A stretch of 11,875 nt of DNA. Source: an uncultured Bryobacteraceae bacterium. Its GTDB lineage: Bacteria; Acidobacteriota; Terriglobia; Bryobacterales; Bryobacteraceae. How positions within the stretch are numbered: position 1 is the first letter of the stretch; the number at the start of each line of letters is the position of its first letter. This document shows, piece by piece, positions 1-7,839 of this stretch. The stretch is taken from the NCBI GenBank assembly GCA_937921835.1, contig CAKZVG010000679.1, positions 1-11,875 of the forward strand. The letters are read 5' to 3'. The notes below the pieces were generated by a model. That model made no database searches, was not told where the DNA came from, and saw only the letters and a program-made list of their open reading frames with translations. The translations under genes were made by a program, and so were the position numbers.

Positions 1-1699
1 GCATGGTCGCACGCCGCAGGCTCTCCTCGACGCGCGCCGACACCGTGTCGCCCACCGCCAGCGGCGCCAGCGTGCGCGCGCGGTGCACGCTCAAGCCCGG
101 CAGCGCCGCGACGGCGGTTTCGACTTCGGCCAGCACCGCGCCGGTGGCGGGATCAAGCAGGACGCCCTTGTCGCCCACCTGGCCGCCGGCCTCGGCGTAG
201 AAGGGCGTGCGGTCGAGCACGATCTCGACCGCGGCGCCGGCCTCCACGCGCGGCACGGCCTGCTGCTCCACCACCAGCGCCACGACGCGCGCCCCCGCCT
301 CGAGCGCCGTGTAGCCCAGGAACTCGGTGCGCCCCGCCTCGGCAAGCTGTTGATAGACGGATGCCACCTGGGTCTTCGCGGCGCCTTTCCAGCTTGCGCG
401 CGCCCGCTCGCGCTGGCGCGCCATGGCCTCCTCGAAACCGGCGGTGTCGATGGCCAGCCCCATCTCGCGCGCCATCTCCTGCTGTTCGTCGAGCGCCAGA
501 CCGTAGGTGTCGTAGAGCTTGAACGCGGCCGCTCCGGGGAGCACGCCGCCCGAGGCGGCCTTGGCTTCGTCGTGGAAAACGCGCTCGGCGATCTGGAAGG
601 TGGTGGCGTAGCGGTGCTCTTCGTCCTTGACGATGCGCGCCACGCGCTGCACGCTTTCCATCAATTCCGGGTAGGCGGGCCGCATGACTTCGGCCACGAA
701 GCCGGTAAGGCGGTAGAGGAACGGCTCCTCGGCGCCCAGCATGCGCGCGTTGCGCATGGCGCGGCGCATGATCTTGCGCAGCACGTAGCCGCGGCCTTCG
801 TTGGACGGCACGACGCCGTCGTGGATGAGGAACGCGGCGGCGCGGGCGTGATCGGCGGCGATGCGCAGGGCCACGCTCGAACGGTCCATCTCGGCGCCGT
901 AGGCGGCGCCCAGCAGCCGCGCGGCGTATTCGACGACCGGCCAGATCAGGTCGGTTTCGTAGTTGGACAGCTTCCCCTGCATGACGGCCGCCACGCGCTC
1001 CAGACCCATCCCGGTGTCGATCGACGGGCGCGGCAGCGGCGTCAGCACGCCGTTGGTGGAACGGTCGAACTGCATGAAGACCAGGTTCCAGATCTCGACG
1101 AAGCGCCCGCCGGCGTCGCTCGGGAACTGCTCGTGCTCGCGGCCCGGCTCGGCCGCTTCGGGACCGAGGTCGTAGTGAATCTCCGAGCACGGACCACACG
1201 GTCCGGTCTCGCCCATCTGCCAGAAGTTGTCCTTCTCGTCCAGGCGGAAAATGCGGTCCTTGGAGACGCCGGCGACTTTCTGCCAAAGCTGCTCGGCGTC
1301 GTCGTCCTCGCGGAACACGGTCACGTAGAGCCGGTCCTTTTCGAGACCGTATTCGCGCGTGACCAGATCCCAGGCGAACTCGATGGCCTCGGCTTTGAAG
1401 TAGTCCCCGAAAGAGAAGTTCCCCAGCATCTCAAAAAAGGTGTGGTGGCGGCGGGTGTATCCGACGTTCTCCAGATCGTTGTGTTTGCCGCCGGCGCGGA
1501 CGCACTTCTGCGAAGAGCAGGCGCGCGTATAGTCGCGCTTCTCAAGGCCGAGGAAGACGTCCTTGAACTGGTTCATGCCCGCGTTGGCGAACAGCAGGGT
1601 GGGATCGTTGGCGGGAACAAGCGAGGAACTGCGGACGATCCGGTGTCCGCGTTCCGCGAAGTAATCGAGGAACTTCTGGCGAATCTCGTTTCCGGTCAT
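1..1699 (-). CDS. alaS: Alanyl-tRNA synthetase, N-terminal two-thirds (cut by left window edge)
   Basis: This cytoplasmic enzyme charges tRNA-Ala with alanine using ATP. The minus-strand frame beginning at the ATG at 1697-1699 is open for 566 codons to the left edge. It shows the class II core: AGMNQFKDVFLG (about residues 40-51), SSQKCVRAGGKHNDLENVG (62-80), RRHHTFFEMLGNFSFGDYF (83-101), the motif-3 type stretch SIDTGMGLERV, then PSNEGRGYVLRKIMRRA from the tRNA-recognition domain. Near the edge comes FYAEAGGQVGD, the start of the editing-domain region. The sequence stops just before the HxxxH editing site. The usual length is about 870 residues, so roughly 300 are missing. A GGGGG run four bases before the ATG can serve as the ribosome site; an in-frame GTG six codons further upstream is less likely. 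Frame was checked at both ends and shows no break. Confidence 0.97.
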   Translation of the reverse strand, partial: MTGNEIRQKFLDYFAERGHRIVRSSSLVPANDPTLLFANAGMNQFKDVFLGLEKRDYTRACSSQKCVRAGGKHNDLENVGYTRRHHTFFEMLGNFSFGDYFKAEAIEFAWDLVTREYGLEKDRLYVTVFREDDDAEQLWQKVAGVSKDRIFRLDEKDNFWQMGETGPCGPCSEIHYDLGPEAAEPGREHEQFPSDAGGRFVEIWNLVFMQFDRSTNGVLTPLPRPSIDTGMGLERVAAVMQGKLSNYETDLIWPVVEYAARLLGAAYGAEMDRSSVALRIAADHARAAAFLIHDGVVPSNEGRGYVLRKIMRRAMRNARMLGAEEPFLYRLTGFVAEVMRPAYPELMESVQRVARIVKDEEHRYATTFQIAERVFHDEAKAASGGVLPGAAAFKLYDTYGLALDEQQEMAREMGLAIDTAGFEEAMARQRERARASWKGAAKTQVASVYQQLAEAGRTEFLGYTALEAGARVVALVVEQQAVPRVEAGAAVEIVLDRTPFYAEAGGQVGDKGVLLDPATGAVLAEVETAVAALPGLSVHRARTLAPLAVGDTVSARVEESLRRATM

Positions 1700-1783
1700 G
1701 TACCCCCATTTTGACACGTCACGCCGCGCGGCCTCCGGCGCTGTCGCGTTCGCGGGCGCGCACGCGCGGGGACCGCGCCGGGG

Positions 1784-1789
1784 TAGCAT
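1784..1789 (+). promoter_or_regulatory. Possible -10 element for the sulfatase gene
   Basis: The divergent spacer 1700-1806 is very GC-rich. The only promoter-like hexamer reading toward the sulfatase is TAGCAT, 4 of 6 to the TATAAT consensus, ending 17 bases before the start codon. No acceptable -35 lies 16-18 bases upstream. If used, the leader would be very short but would still include the ribosome site. No clear promoter for alaS was found in the same spacer. Confidence 0.25.
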
Positions 1790-1806
1790 CAGACCAGGAG
1801 GATGAA

Positions 1807-3414
1807 ATGCCCCACAGCCGCCGGGAGTTCCTGACAGCCGCCGCGGCGGGCGCCGCCGTTTCGCGCCTGCCGGCGGCCGCGCCGAAAAAACCCAACTTCC
1901 TCGTTATCCTGGCCGACGACATGGGCTTTTCCGACGCCGGCTGCTACGGCGGAGAGATTGACACGCCCAACATCGACCGCCTGGCGAGCCGGGGCCTGCG
2001 CTTTACGCAAGGCTACTCGACGGCGCGCTGCGGCCCTTCGCGAAGCTGCATTCTCACCGGCCAGTACGCGCAGCAGACCGCCTGCGACGTGATGACCAAG
2101 GGCAACATCCCCCACTGGACGCGCTTCCTGCCGCAGCGCCTGAAGCCGCTCGGCTACCGCTCCTACCATTCGGGGAAATGGCACATCCGCTTTCGCGCCG
2201 TGGCGGGCGCGGGCTTCGACCGTTCCTATCTGTTGGCCGATCAGAACCGCTTCTTCACGCCCACCGCCCATATGCTCGACGACCAGCGGCTGCCAGCGGT
2301 CAAGGAAAGCGATAGCTTCTACGCCACCAGCGCCATCGGCGAGCACGCGGAGAGGTTCCTGAAAGAACACGCCCGCGACCACGCCGGTACGCCTTTCTAC
2401 TTCTACCTGGCTTTCACCGCGCCGCACTTCCCGCTGCACGCGCTCAAGGAGGACATCGAGCGCTACCAGGACCGCTTTTCCGAAGGCTGGGACGCCGTGC
2501 GCGAGCGGCGCCTCCAGCGGCTGCGGCGCATGGGTATCGTCAACTGCGAACTGGCGCCGCTGGAAGCGGGGGTCTGGCCTCCATGGAATCTCCCGGAGGC
2601 GGATCTGCTGGCCAAGGTAGGGCCGGGCGAGGTCGCGCGCGCCGTTCCGTGGTCCGTTCTGACGCCGGAACAAAAGCGCTTCCAGCGAACCAAGATGGCC
2701 ATTCATGCCGCCATGATCACCCGCATGGACTTCGAAATCGGGCGCGTGCTGAAGCAACTGGAAGCCATGGACGCCTTGCGCGACACGCTGATCGTCTTTG
2801 TTTCCGACAACGGCGCCAGCGCCGAGCTGCTGATCCGCGCCGATGGCCACGACCCGGCGGCCGAGCCGGGATCGGCTCGCTCGCACCTGTGCCTGGGTCC
2901 GGGCTGGTCGAGCGCCGCTAACACGCCGTTCCGGCTGCACAAGTCCTGGGTTCACGAGGGTGGCATCGCTTCGCCCTGGATCATGCACTGGCCGGCGGGC
3001 ATCCGCGACCCCGGCAAACTGCGCCACACCCCGTGCCACCTCATCGACCTGCCGCCGACGCTGGTGGGGCTGGCGGGCGGGAATCCGCGGGAACCCGCGG
3101 CCGAGGGAGCGCCGCCGATGGCGGGAGTGAACCTCGCGCCGGTGCTCGCCCGCGACGATTCGATCCAGCGCGATTTCCTGTACTTCCACCACAACAACAA
3201 CCGCGCCATCCGGGTGGGCGACTGGAAGCTCGTCGCGGCGGGCTCCGGACCGTGGGAGCTATACAACCTCCGCGCCGACCGCGCCGAACAGCGCAACCTG
3301 GTTGAGAAGGAACCCGGCCGGGCCGTCGATCTGGCGGCGCTGTGGAAACGTCAGGACGACGAGTTCGTCCGCCGGCGCGAAGCGTCTCCGCCGATGCCCA
3401 AAGAGCGAATCTGA
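1807..3414 (+). CDS. Tat-exported type I sulfatase (arylsulfatase family)
   Basis: A 535-residue sulfatase predicted to hydrolyse sulfate esters outside the cytoplasm; the substrate cannot be read from sequence. The start at 1807 is set by AGGAGG at 1796-1801, five bases upstream, and gives a twin-arginine signal SRREFL (residues 4-9) followed by an Ala-rich segment. The frame is open further upstream but without an equal ribosome site. By analogy with arylsulfatase A, all active-site residues are present: D37 and D38 (ADDMG), C75 in C-G-P-S-R with R79, K124 and H126 (GKWH), H207 (APHFP), D334-N335 (SDNGAS) and K379 (HKSWVHEGG). C75 should be converted to formylglycine by a maturase, which is not in this window. 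Residues 212-300 form a longer insert than in small sulfatases. The gene is divergent from alaS and convergent with the nucleoside-hydrolase gene, so it is probably its own transcription unit. Confidence 0.95.
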   Translation: MPHSRREFLTAAAAGAAVSRLPAAAPKKPNFLVILADDMGFSDAGCYGGEIDTPNIDRLASRGLRFTQGYSTARCGPSRSCILTGQYAQQTACDVMTKGNIPHWTRFLPQRLKPLGYRSYHSGKWHIRFRAVAGAGFDRSYLLADQNRFFTPTAHMLDDQRLPAVKESDSFYATSAIGEHAERFLKEHARDHAGTPFYFYLAFTAPHFPLHALKEDIERYQDRFSEGWDAVRERRLQRLRRMGIVNCELAPLEAGVWPPWNLPEADLLAKVGPGEVARAVPWSVLTPEQKRFQRTKMAIHAAMITRMDFEIGRVLKQLEAMDALRDTLIVFVSDNGASAELLIRADGHDPAAEPGSARSHLCLGPGWSSAANTPFRLHKSWVHEGGIASPWIMHWPAGIRDPGKLRHTPCHLIDLPPTLVGLAGGNPREPAAEGAPPMAGVNLAPVLARDDSIQRDFLYFHHNNNRAIRVGDWKLVAAGSGPWELYNLRADRAEQRNLVEKEPGRAVDLAALWKRQDDEFVRRREASPPMPKERI

Positions 3415-3432
3415 AGGGCGCCGGAGGAAAGC

Positions 3433-3463
3433 GCACCCGGCCGGGGGCTACCGCGCCGGGCGC
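3433..3463. terminator. Possible hairpin between convergent genes
   Basis: CCCGGC at 3436-3441 pairs with GCCGGG at 3455-3460. Two more outer GC pairs form across an A-C mismatch, with a 13-base loop. It lies where the sulfatase and nucleoside-hydrolase genes converge, and it overlaps the latter's stop codon (3448-3450). There is no T-run on either side, so a role in termination rests on position only. Confidence 0.3.
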
Positions 3464-4303
3464 TGGAGGGGCAAAAGCGCCCGTTCAAGCAGGTCGAAGA
3501 CAGGCGCCGTTTCCACGTGGTAGATCCTTACGACCTGGCCGTTCTTGCGCGTGAAGTCGTAGCGCAGGTCGTGATCGCCCCCCGGAGCTTCGACGATCTC
3601 CCAGCGCGCAGGAAGGGTCGGCGATGGCGGCGGTGTCGCCCAGATCGAAGAACCCCTTTCTGGGGGAAGCAAAGCGCGGATCGCGGGAGCGGATCTGATG
3701 CAGGTAGTTGCCCAGCGGACCCAGGGGAGCGAAGCGGCGGGCGGCCCGGGTATCGTTGTAGGCGTTAAAATTCCAGCAGCGGAGCGGCCACTGGGTGCGG
3801 CCGTGCCAGAAGACCACCAGGCGGTCCGCGATGGCCGGCTCCTTGAGCAGCGCCGCGGCGGCGTCGGTGGCGGGGCCAAGCAAGACCAGCCACAGCGGAT
3901 CCTCGGGCGAGGCGGCCCTGGCGCGCTCGATGATAAAGTCCACGCTCTCGCTTGACGGCGGGCGGTCGCGGTATTGCAGCGGGTCTGTGCCCCGCTTGAC
4001 GGGGAACTTTCCGGACAGGCCCGCCAGCGCCAGCAGGCGTTCGATCTCGGCCTGGGACTTGCTGATGCCTCCGGCGCCGCCGGCGTCGCCGAAATGCGCC
4101 GCGACAAGGCCTTCGATGCGGAACCGCTCCGGGAAGCCGAAGGCCAGCGCCAGCGCGAACTGGTCGTCAACTTCGTTGGCGGCGTCGGCATCCAGGATGA
4201 CGCGCACCGGACCGGCCGGTGGCCAGGGCGCCGCGGGTCTGGTCGCGGCCGCGAGGGCCGCGGCGGCGCAGGCGATCCAGGCTGGAAGGAACGCACGCCG
4301 CAT
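3448..4303 (-). CDS. Secreted nucleoside-hydrolase-like protein, broken by a frameshift near the 3' end
   Basis: Resembles the inosine/uridine-preferring nucleoside hydrolase fold, which splits nucleosides into base and ribose. Starting at 4303, the product has a signal peptide (MRRAFLPAWIACAAAALAAA), then VILDADAANEVDDQFALALA (about 34-53), the Asp cluster that binds Ca and ribose, and WNFNAYND further on, matching the family's FN-x-x-x-D segment. Around 3625-3606 the reading frame changes. The first frame runs on as low-complexity sequence to 3485. The next frame supplies a plausible ending (RWEIVEAPGGDHDLRYDF...VRIYHVE) and stops at 3448. Skipping one base in TTCCTGCGCGC rejoins the two into about 284 residues, near normal family length. 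This could be an assembly error, a recent pseudogene, or, less likely, programmed frameshifting. The start is six bases after the upstream kinase's stop, so co-transcription is likely. Substrate is unknown. Confidence 0.8.
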
Positions 4304-4309
4304 CGGAGA

Positions 4310-5899
4310 CTAATCCCCCGACTCGCCGGCGGCGGCCTTCGACTTACCGGAAGGATCGAGTAGCCCGCGCACCATCCTGGTCAGCGCGGCGGTGGAGAAC
4401 GGCTTGTGGAGAAGTCTCAGTCCGTCGCTGGCGAGGCTGCGCGGCATGTCGATGTAGCCGGACATATAGATGCACTTCATCTCCGGCCGCTCCGGCATGA
4501 GGCGCCGCGCCAGTTCCGGTCCGCCGATTCCGGGAAGCACGACATCGGCCAGCAGCAGATGGATGGGCCCCTCGTGAGCCCGGGCGCGCGCCAGCGCCTC
4601 CTCGCCGTCGGAGGCCTCGATCACCTGATAGCCGTGGCGCTGGAGAACACGCCGGACCAAGGCGCGAACGTCCGTCTCGTCCTCCACCACCAGCACCGTC
4701 TCGGTGCCTTCGGCCGGCCCGACCGAGGGCTCCGGTCCCGGAGAGGCGGCGGCCTTGCCAGCGCGCGGGAGGTAAATCTCAAAGCGGGCGCCGCGGTTGG
4801 GCGCGGTGTGCAGCTCGATGCCGCCTCCGCTCTGTTTCACGATCCCGTAGACCATGGCGAGACCGAGCCCGGTGCCGCGTCCGGGTTCCTTGGTGGTAAA
4901 GAACGGTTCGAAGAGGTGGAGGCGGGTGGCCTCGTCCATCCCGCAGCCGGAATCCGCCACCGTCAGCACGGCGTAGGCTCCGGTTGGAATCCCAAGAGCC
5001 TGCGCCCGCACCGGATCGCGGAGACTGGCGTTGGCGGTCTGAATCACCAGCCTGCCCCCGTCCGGCATGGCGTCGCGGGCGTTGACGGCCAGGTTCATCA
5101 GCATCTGTTCGATCTGGCCGGCGTCGGCCATGACGCTGCCCAGGTTCGGCTCCAACTGGATGGTCAGGTCGATGTCCTCGCCGATCAGCCGGCGCAGCAG
5201 GTTCCGCAAGCCGGCGATGACGCCGTTCAGATCGAGCGGTTGCGGTTTGAGCACCTGCTTCCGGCTGAAGGCCAGCAGGCGGCGGGTCAGCGAGGCGCCG
5301 AGTTCACCCGCCTTGCGGATCTCCAGCAGATCCTTGCGCATGGGGTGCTCCTCGGGCAAGCCTTCCAGCAGCAGATCCGTGTAGCCGGTGATGGTGGTCA
5401 GGATGTTGTTGAAGTCGTGCGCGACGCCGCCCGCCAGGCGGCCGACAGCCTCCATTTTCTGGGACTGCCGCAGGTTCTGCTCGAGTGCTTTCTGTTCGGT
5501 GAGGTCGACGCCCAGACAAATCACCAAGCCGCCGCCGGCGGAGACGACCCGGCTGTGCCAGGCGACCGGACGGATTTCTCCATTGCTGGCGGGCATCGGC
5601 AACTCGGTGGCCGAAGGCTGGTCTTGCCCCAGCATGCGCGCAAAGGCGGAGCGAGCCGCGGCAGCCGATGACGGGGGCGCCAGGACCTCCCAGAAGTACT
5701 GGCCGAGAAGGTCGGCGGTCCGGCGGCCGATGGCCTCCTCGCAGCAGGCGTTCAGGCGGACGATGTGGCCGTCGAGGTCAAGCACCACGATCAGCGCCGG
5801 GGCGGCCTCGAACACCGCCGGCAGCAGTTCTTCCTGAGGGCGCCTGGCGGCGGTCCCCGCTTGAGCGGCCATTTGCGGATCGAGCGTTCCGTGCACCAT
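4310..5899 (-). CDS. Soluble hybrid histidine kinase (PAS-HisKA-HATPase-receiver)
   Basis: A 529-residue sensor kinase with no membrane segment, so it probably acts in the cytoplasm. Domains in order: PAS (about 27-138), HisKA (about 145-215) with H161 in HDFNN, a phosphatase-type D-x-x-N next to it, HATPase (about 255-380) with N273 (NARDAM), DSGCGM at 316-321 and GTGLGL at 342-347, then a C-terminal receiver (about 400-515) with phospho-acceptor D452 (LLADVVLPG), acidic E406/D407, S480 and K499 (HKPF). All catalytic residues are present, so autophosphorylation and His-to-Asp transfer within the protein are expected. No separate response regulator or DNA-binding domain is encoded nearby. The ribosome site before the ATG at 5899 is weak; M10 is an alternative start. 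It overlaps nothing and is followed after six bases by the nucleoside-hydrolase gene. Confidence 0.95.
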   Translation of the reverse strand: MVHGTLDPQMAAQAGTAARRPQEELLPAVFEAAPALIVVLDLDGHIVRLNACCEEAIGRRTADLLGQYFWEVLAPPSSAAAARSAFARMLGQDQPSATELPMPASNGEIRPVAWHSRVVSAGGGLVICLGVDLTEQKALEQNLRQSQKMEAVGRLAGGVAHDFNNILTTITGYTDLLLEGLPEEHPMRKDLLEIRKAGELGASLTRRLLAFSRKQVLKPQPLDLNGVIAGLRNLLRRLIGEDIDLTIQLEPNLGSVMADAGQIEQMLMNLAVNARDAMPDGGRLVIQTANASLRDPVRAQALGIPTGAYAVLTVADSGCGMDEATRLHLFEPFFTTKEPGRGTGLGLAMVYGIVKQSGGGIELHTAPNRGARFEIYLPRAGKAAASPGPEPSVGPAEGTETVLVVEDETDVRALVRRVLQRHGYQVIEASDGEEALARARAHEGPIHLLLADVVLPGIGGPELARRLMPERPEMKCIYMSGYIDMPRSLASDGLRLLHKPFSTAALTRMVRGLLDPSGKSKAAAGESGD

Positions 5900-5974
5900 G
5901 ATCAGGCAACTCGCGTGAGAACTCTACCATTCCCGGCGGCGCAAACCTCGCTGCCGCCAACGGCCCGAGACTCG

Positions 5975-6004
5975 ACTATAACCCAAAAGCTTAACAGATG
6001 TAAG
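5975..6004 (-). promoter_or_regulatory. Sigma-70-type promoter for the hybrid kinase operon
   Basis: Read on the minus strand, CTTACA (5999-6004, 4 of 6 to TTGACA) is followed after 18 bases by TATAGT (5975-5980, 5 of 6 to TATAAT). Transcription would start near 5968, leaving a leader of about 70 bases before the kinase ATG at 5899. The element lies in an AT-rich island inside otherwise GC-rich DNA, and beyond the hairpin of the upstream phosphatase gene, which suits an independent operon. Confidence 0.45.
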
Positions 6005-6011
6005 TGTGAAT

Positions 6012-6029
6012 GTTTAATGAGTTTAACGA
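6012..6029. repeat. Tandem 9-bp direct repeat upstream of the kinase promoter
   Basis: Two adjacent copies, GTTTAATGA and GTTTAACGA, differ at one position. On the minus strand they lie seven bases upstream of the putative -35 hexamer. Such placement is typical of an activator-binding site or an AT-rich UP-like element, but no binding protein can be assigned. Confidence 0.4.
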
Positions 6030-6058
6030 ACCGGCGCCCCCACGGGCAGCGAAAGCAG

Positions 6059-6086
6059 CGCGGGCTCCCGTTGACGGAAGCCCGCG
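6059..6086 (-). terminator. Hairpin after the alkaline phosphatase gene
   Basis: CGCGGGCT (6059-6066) pairs perfectly with AGCCCGCG (6079-6086). The loop can pair further (CCG/CGG around TTGA). The hairpin begins about 25 bases past the phosphatase stop codon. On the minus strand it is followed by CTGCTTTCGC, only a short T-run, so termination efficiency is uncertain. Confidence 0.5.
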
Positions 6087-6111
6087 GGGATGAACGCCGC
6101 CCGGACGCCGC

Positions 6112-7641
6112 CTAGTTGCAGGCCTCGCGGCTGGCGGTGAACTTGAGCGGGGATTCGACCTGCACTCCGGCCGCTTCCAGCATCAGGTGGAACAACTGGG
6201 TGTTGTCGATGATTTGGGTGCAGGGATACCAGACGCCTTCCCATTTGCTGAAGCTCTCGGCGCCCTTGCCGATTCCATACAGCCGCACCAGTTCGTTGGT
6301 GTGGTGGGTGGTCCGGTAGCTGACCTCGCCGTCCGGGTAGTTGAGGCACTTGGCGGAAAGGTTGTCCGGGCAGACTCCCTCCACCTGCTTGGGCAACACC
6401 CCCATGCCGGGGGCCTTCGGGCGGTTGATGCGCAAATAGCTGTTGCCGTGGTCGGAGGTCACCAGCAACAAGGTGTTGTCCCAGGTCATGTCGTCGCCTT
6501 CCTGGTTAACGTAGTCGATGGCCGCCTGAACCGCGATATGCATGTCCCAGGTGGTGCCGATCATCCGTGCGTAGTCGTTGCCGTGCGCGGCCCAGTCGAT
6601 GTCGCCCTGCTCGAACATGACAAAGAAGCCGTCGCGGTCCTGCGAGAGCACTTTCAGCGCGGCCAGGACCTGGTCCTTCATCAGCGGGTTTTCCGTGGTG
6701 GCGCGCTTCACTTCCGGCGCGCCGGGGGCGTGTTGCGGTTCGGGCGATTCCTGGTGGCCGCCCGGGCCGCCGTAGAGTCCGAACAATCTGCGGCCCTGGC
6801 GCGCGGCGGCTTCGGCGGCCGCCATGAGCGACTGGGCGCCGTCCTTGCCGGCCTGCCGTTCGGCGAAGATGTACTGGGGAAACATCGCGCCGGATTTGAA
6901 CAGGTTGTAAGTCGCATCGGAGATGTACTGGCCGTTCGTATTGGCGCGGTTCCGCGCCCAGCCCGGATGGCCGCCGCCGATGACCACGTCCGGCTTGGTT
7001 TTAAACAGGATTTCGTCGGCAATGGCGTGGTAATTGTTCCGGCTGACGTTGTGGCTGACGTGGGCCGCCGGGGTGGCGTGTGAGAACGGGACCGTGCTGG
7101 TGACGCCGATGGCGAAGTCTTTCGTTTCGCGCAGGATTTCGGCGATCGTTTTGAGCGAACCGTTGGCGGGATCGCTGGGCAACCAGGCCAGGTTGCCGTC
7201 GTCGGTTTTGTAGCCGGTCGCCCAGGCGGTCGCGGCGGAGGCGGAATCGGTCGCATAGGGCTTGGGCATCTGGAGAAAGTAGGAGTCCAGGAATCCGCCG
7301 CGTTGCAACGGGTAAGGCAGGCGGCCGCCCTTGGTCACGTCGTAGCCGTAAACATTCAAGATCGCTTTCGGGTCGTAGGAACCCTTACCGGCGAAACCCT
7401 CGTACGTGGTAACGTCCCAGTGCGCGACGTTGCTCTGGTAAGGCAGTTTGTGCCAGGACAGCTCGTAATCTCTACCGGTGAGATAGCGGCTGGCGGCGAT
7501 TTCGGTTTCCAACTGCATCCCGTCGCCGAGAAACAGCATGATGTATTTCACGTTCTGTGCGTCCGCCGCCGGGGCCAGCAGCGGCAGGGCGGCCGCCGCG
7601 GCCAGGAGGCTCTTCAGGCCGAAGCCTGCGGATTTCTTCAT
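6112..7641 (-). CDS. Secreted alkaline phosphatase, PhoA family
   Basis: A 509-residue phosphomonoesterase expected outside the cytoplasm, releasing phosphate from organic phosphoesters. The start at 7641 (MKKSAGFG) is preferred over an in-frame ATG six codons upstream: GGAG lies eight bases before it and it opens a proper signal peptide ending in ADA at about residue 28. Metal and catalytic residues are visible: D40 (FLGDGM), nucleophile S133 in TDSASAATAWATG, T190, E344, D349 and H353 (EQGDIDWAAHGN), D397-H398 (TSDHGNS) and H446/H447. Where E. coli PhoA has Asp153 and Lys328, this protein has H188 and W350, as in the Vibrio-type enzyme. It stands alone between two kinase genes with its own 5' spacer and 3' hairpin. 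Phosphate regulation is plausible, but no convincing Pho box was found. Confidence 0.94.
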   Translation of the reverse strand: MKKSAGFGLKSLLAAAAALPLLAPAADAQNVKYIMLFLGDGMQLETEIAASRYLTGRDYELSWHKLPYQSNVAHWDVTTYEGFAGKGSYDPKAILNVYGYDVTKGGRLPYPLQRGGFLDSYFLQMPKPYATDSASAATAWATGYKTDDGNLAWLPSDPANGSLKTIAEILRETKDFAIGVTSTVPFSHATPAAHVSHNVSRNNYHAIADEILFKTKPDVVIGGGHPGWARNRANTNGQYISDATYNLFKSGAMFPQYIFAERQAGKDGAQSLMAAAEAAARQGRRLFGLYGGPGGHQESPEPQHAPGAPEVKRATTENPLMKDQVLAALKVLSQDRDGFFVMFEQGDIDWAAHGNDYARMIGTTWDMHIAVQAAIDYVNQEGDDMTWDNTLLLVTSDHGNSYLRINRPKAPGMGVLPKQVEGVCPDNLSAKCLNYPDGEVSYRTTHHTNELVRLYGIGKGAESFSKWEGVWYPCTQIIDNTQLFHLMLEAAGVQVESPLKFTASREACN

Positions 7642-7749
7642 AGGGGATTCTCCGTACATGTGAGCATTAAGGAATGCGGGCGGACCGTCTTCCGCTTCGC
7701 GCGCGTGGGCGGTCCGTTCCGTGGCAATCCTAGCGAACCGCCATTACGG

Positions 7750-7839
7750 AGTCGTGACAGCGCAAATACGAGATAATTTAAAGGGCTATTGATCTCAGAT
7801 TTGAATCCAAAAGCGATCTAGATGTAACTCGAATCTAAA
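7750..7839. promoter_or_regulatory. AT-rich spacer upstream of the alkaline phosphatase with a degenerate direct repeat
   Basis: The 193-bp gap between the kinase-like gene and the phosphatase becomes AT-rich from about 7765, in contrast to its surroundings, and is the natural place for the phosphatase promoter. It holds two 11-base direct repeats, TTGAATCCAAA (7801-7811) and TCGAATCTAAA (7829-7839), with 9 of 11 identical; the second overlaps the kinase stop codon. No promoter with good -35 and -10 spacing could be chosen. Confidence 0.3.

Noticed and set aside
83..1714. Plus-strand open frame of 543 codons opposite alaS
   Set aside because: It lies entirely antisense to a gene with unmistakable AlaS motifs. 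Its composition (His, Gly, Arg, Val rich) is that of a high-GC shadow and shows no domain.
1711..1806. Longer N-terminus for the sulfatase from a TTG at 1711
   Set aside because: The added residues are Arg-rich and lack a signal-peptide character. They would bury the twin-arginine motif that sits correctly after the start at 1807.
1789..3192. Minus-strand open frame of 467 codons opposite the sulfatase
   Set aside because: The plus strand carries the complete sulfatase active site, Tat signal and ribosome site. The minus frame has no family features.
4406..5671. Plus-strand open frame of 421 codons opposite the hybrid kinase
   Set aside because: It is antisense to a kinase with all motifs intact and has no recognisable motif or ribosome site.
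7745..7765. Possible Pho box upstream of the alkaline phosphatase (minus strand CTGTCAC then CCGTAAT)
   Set aside because: Only the first half resembles the CTGTCAT half-site; the second half matches poorly.
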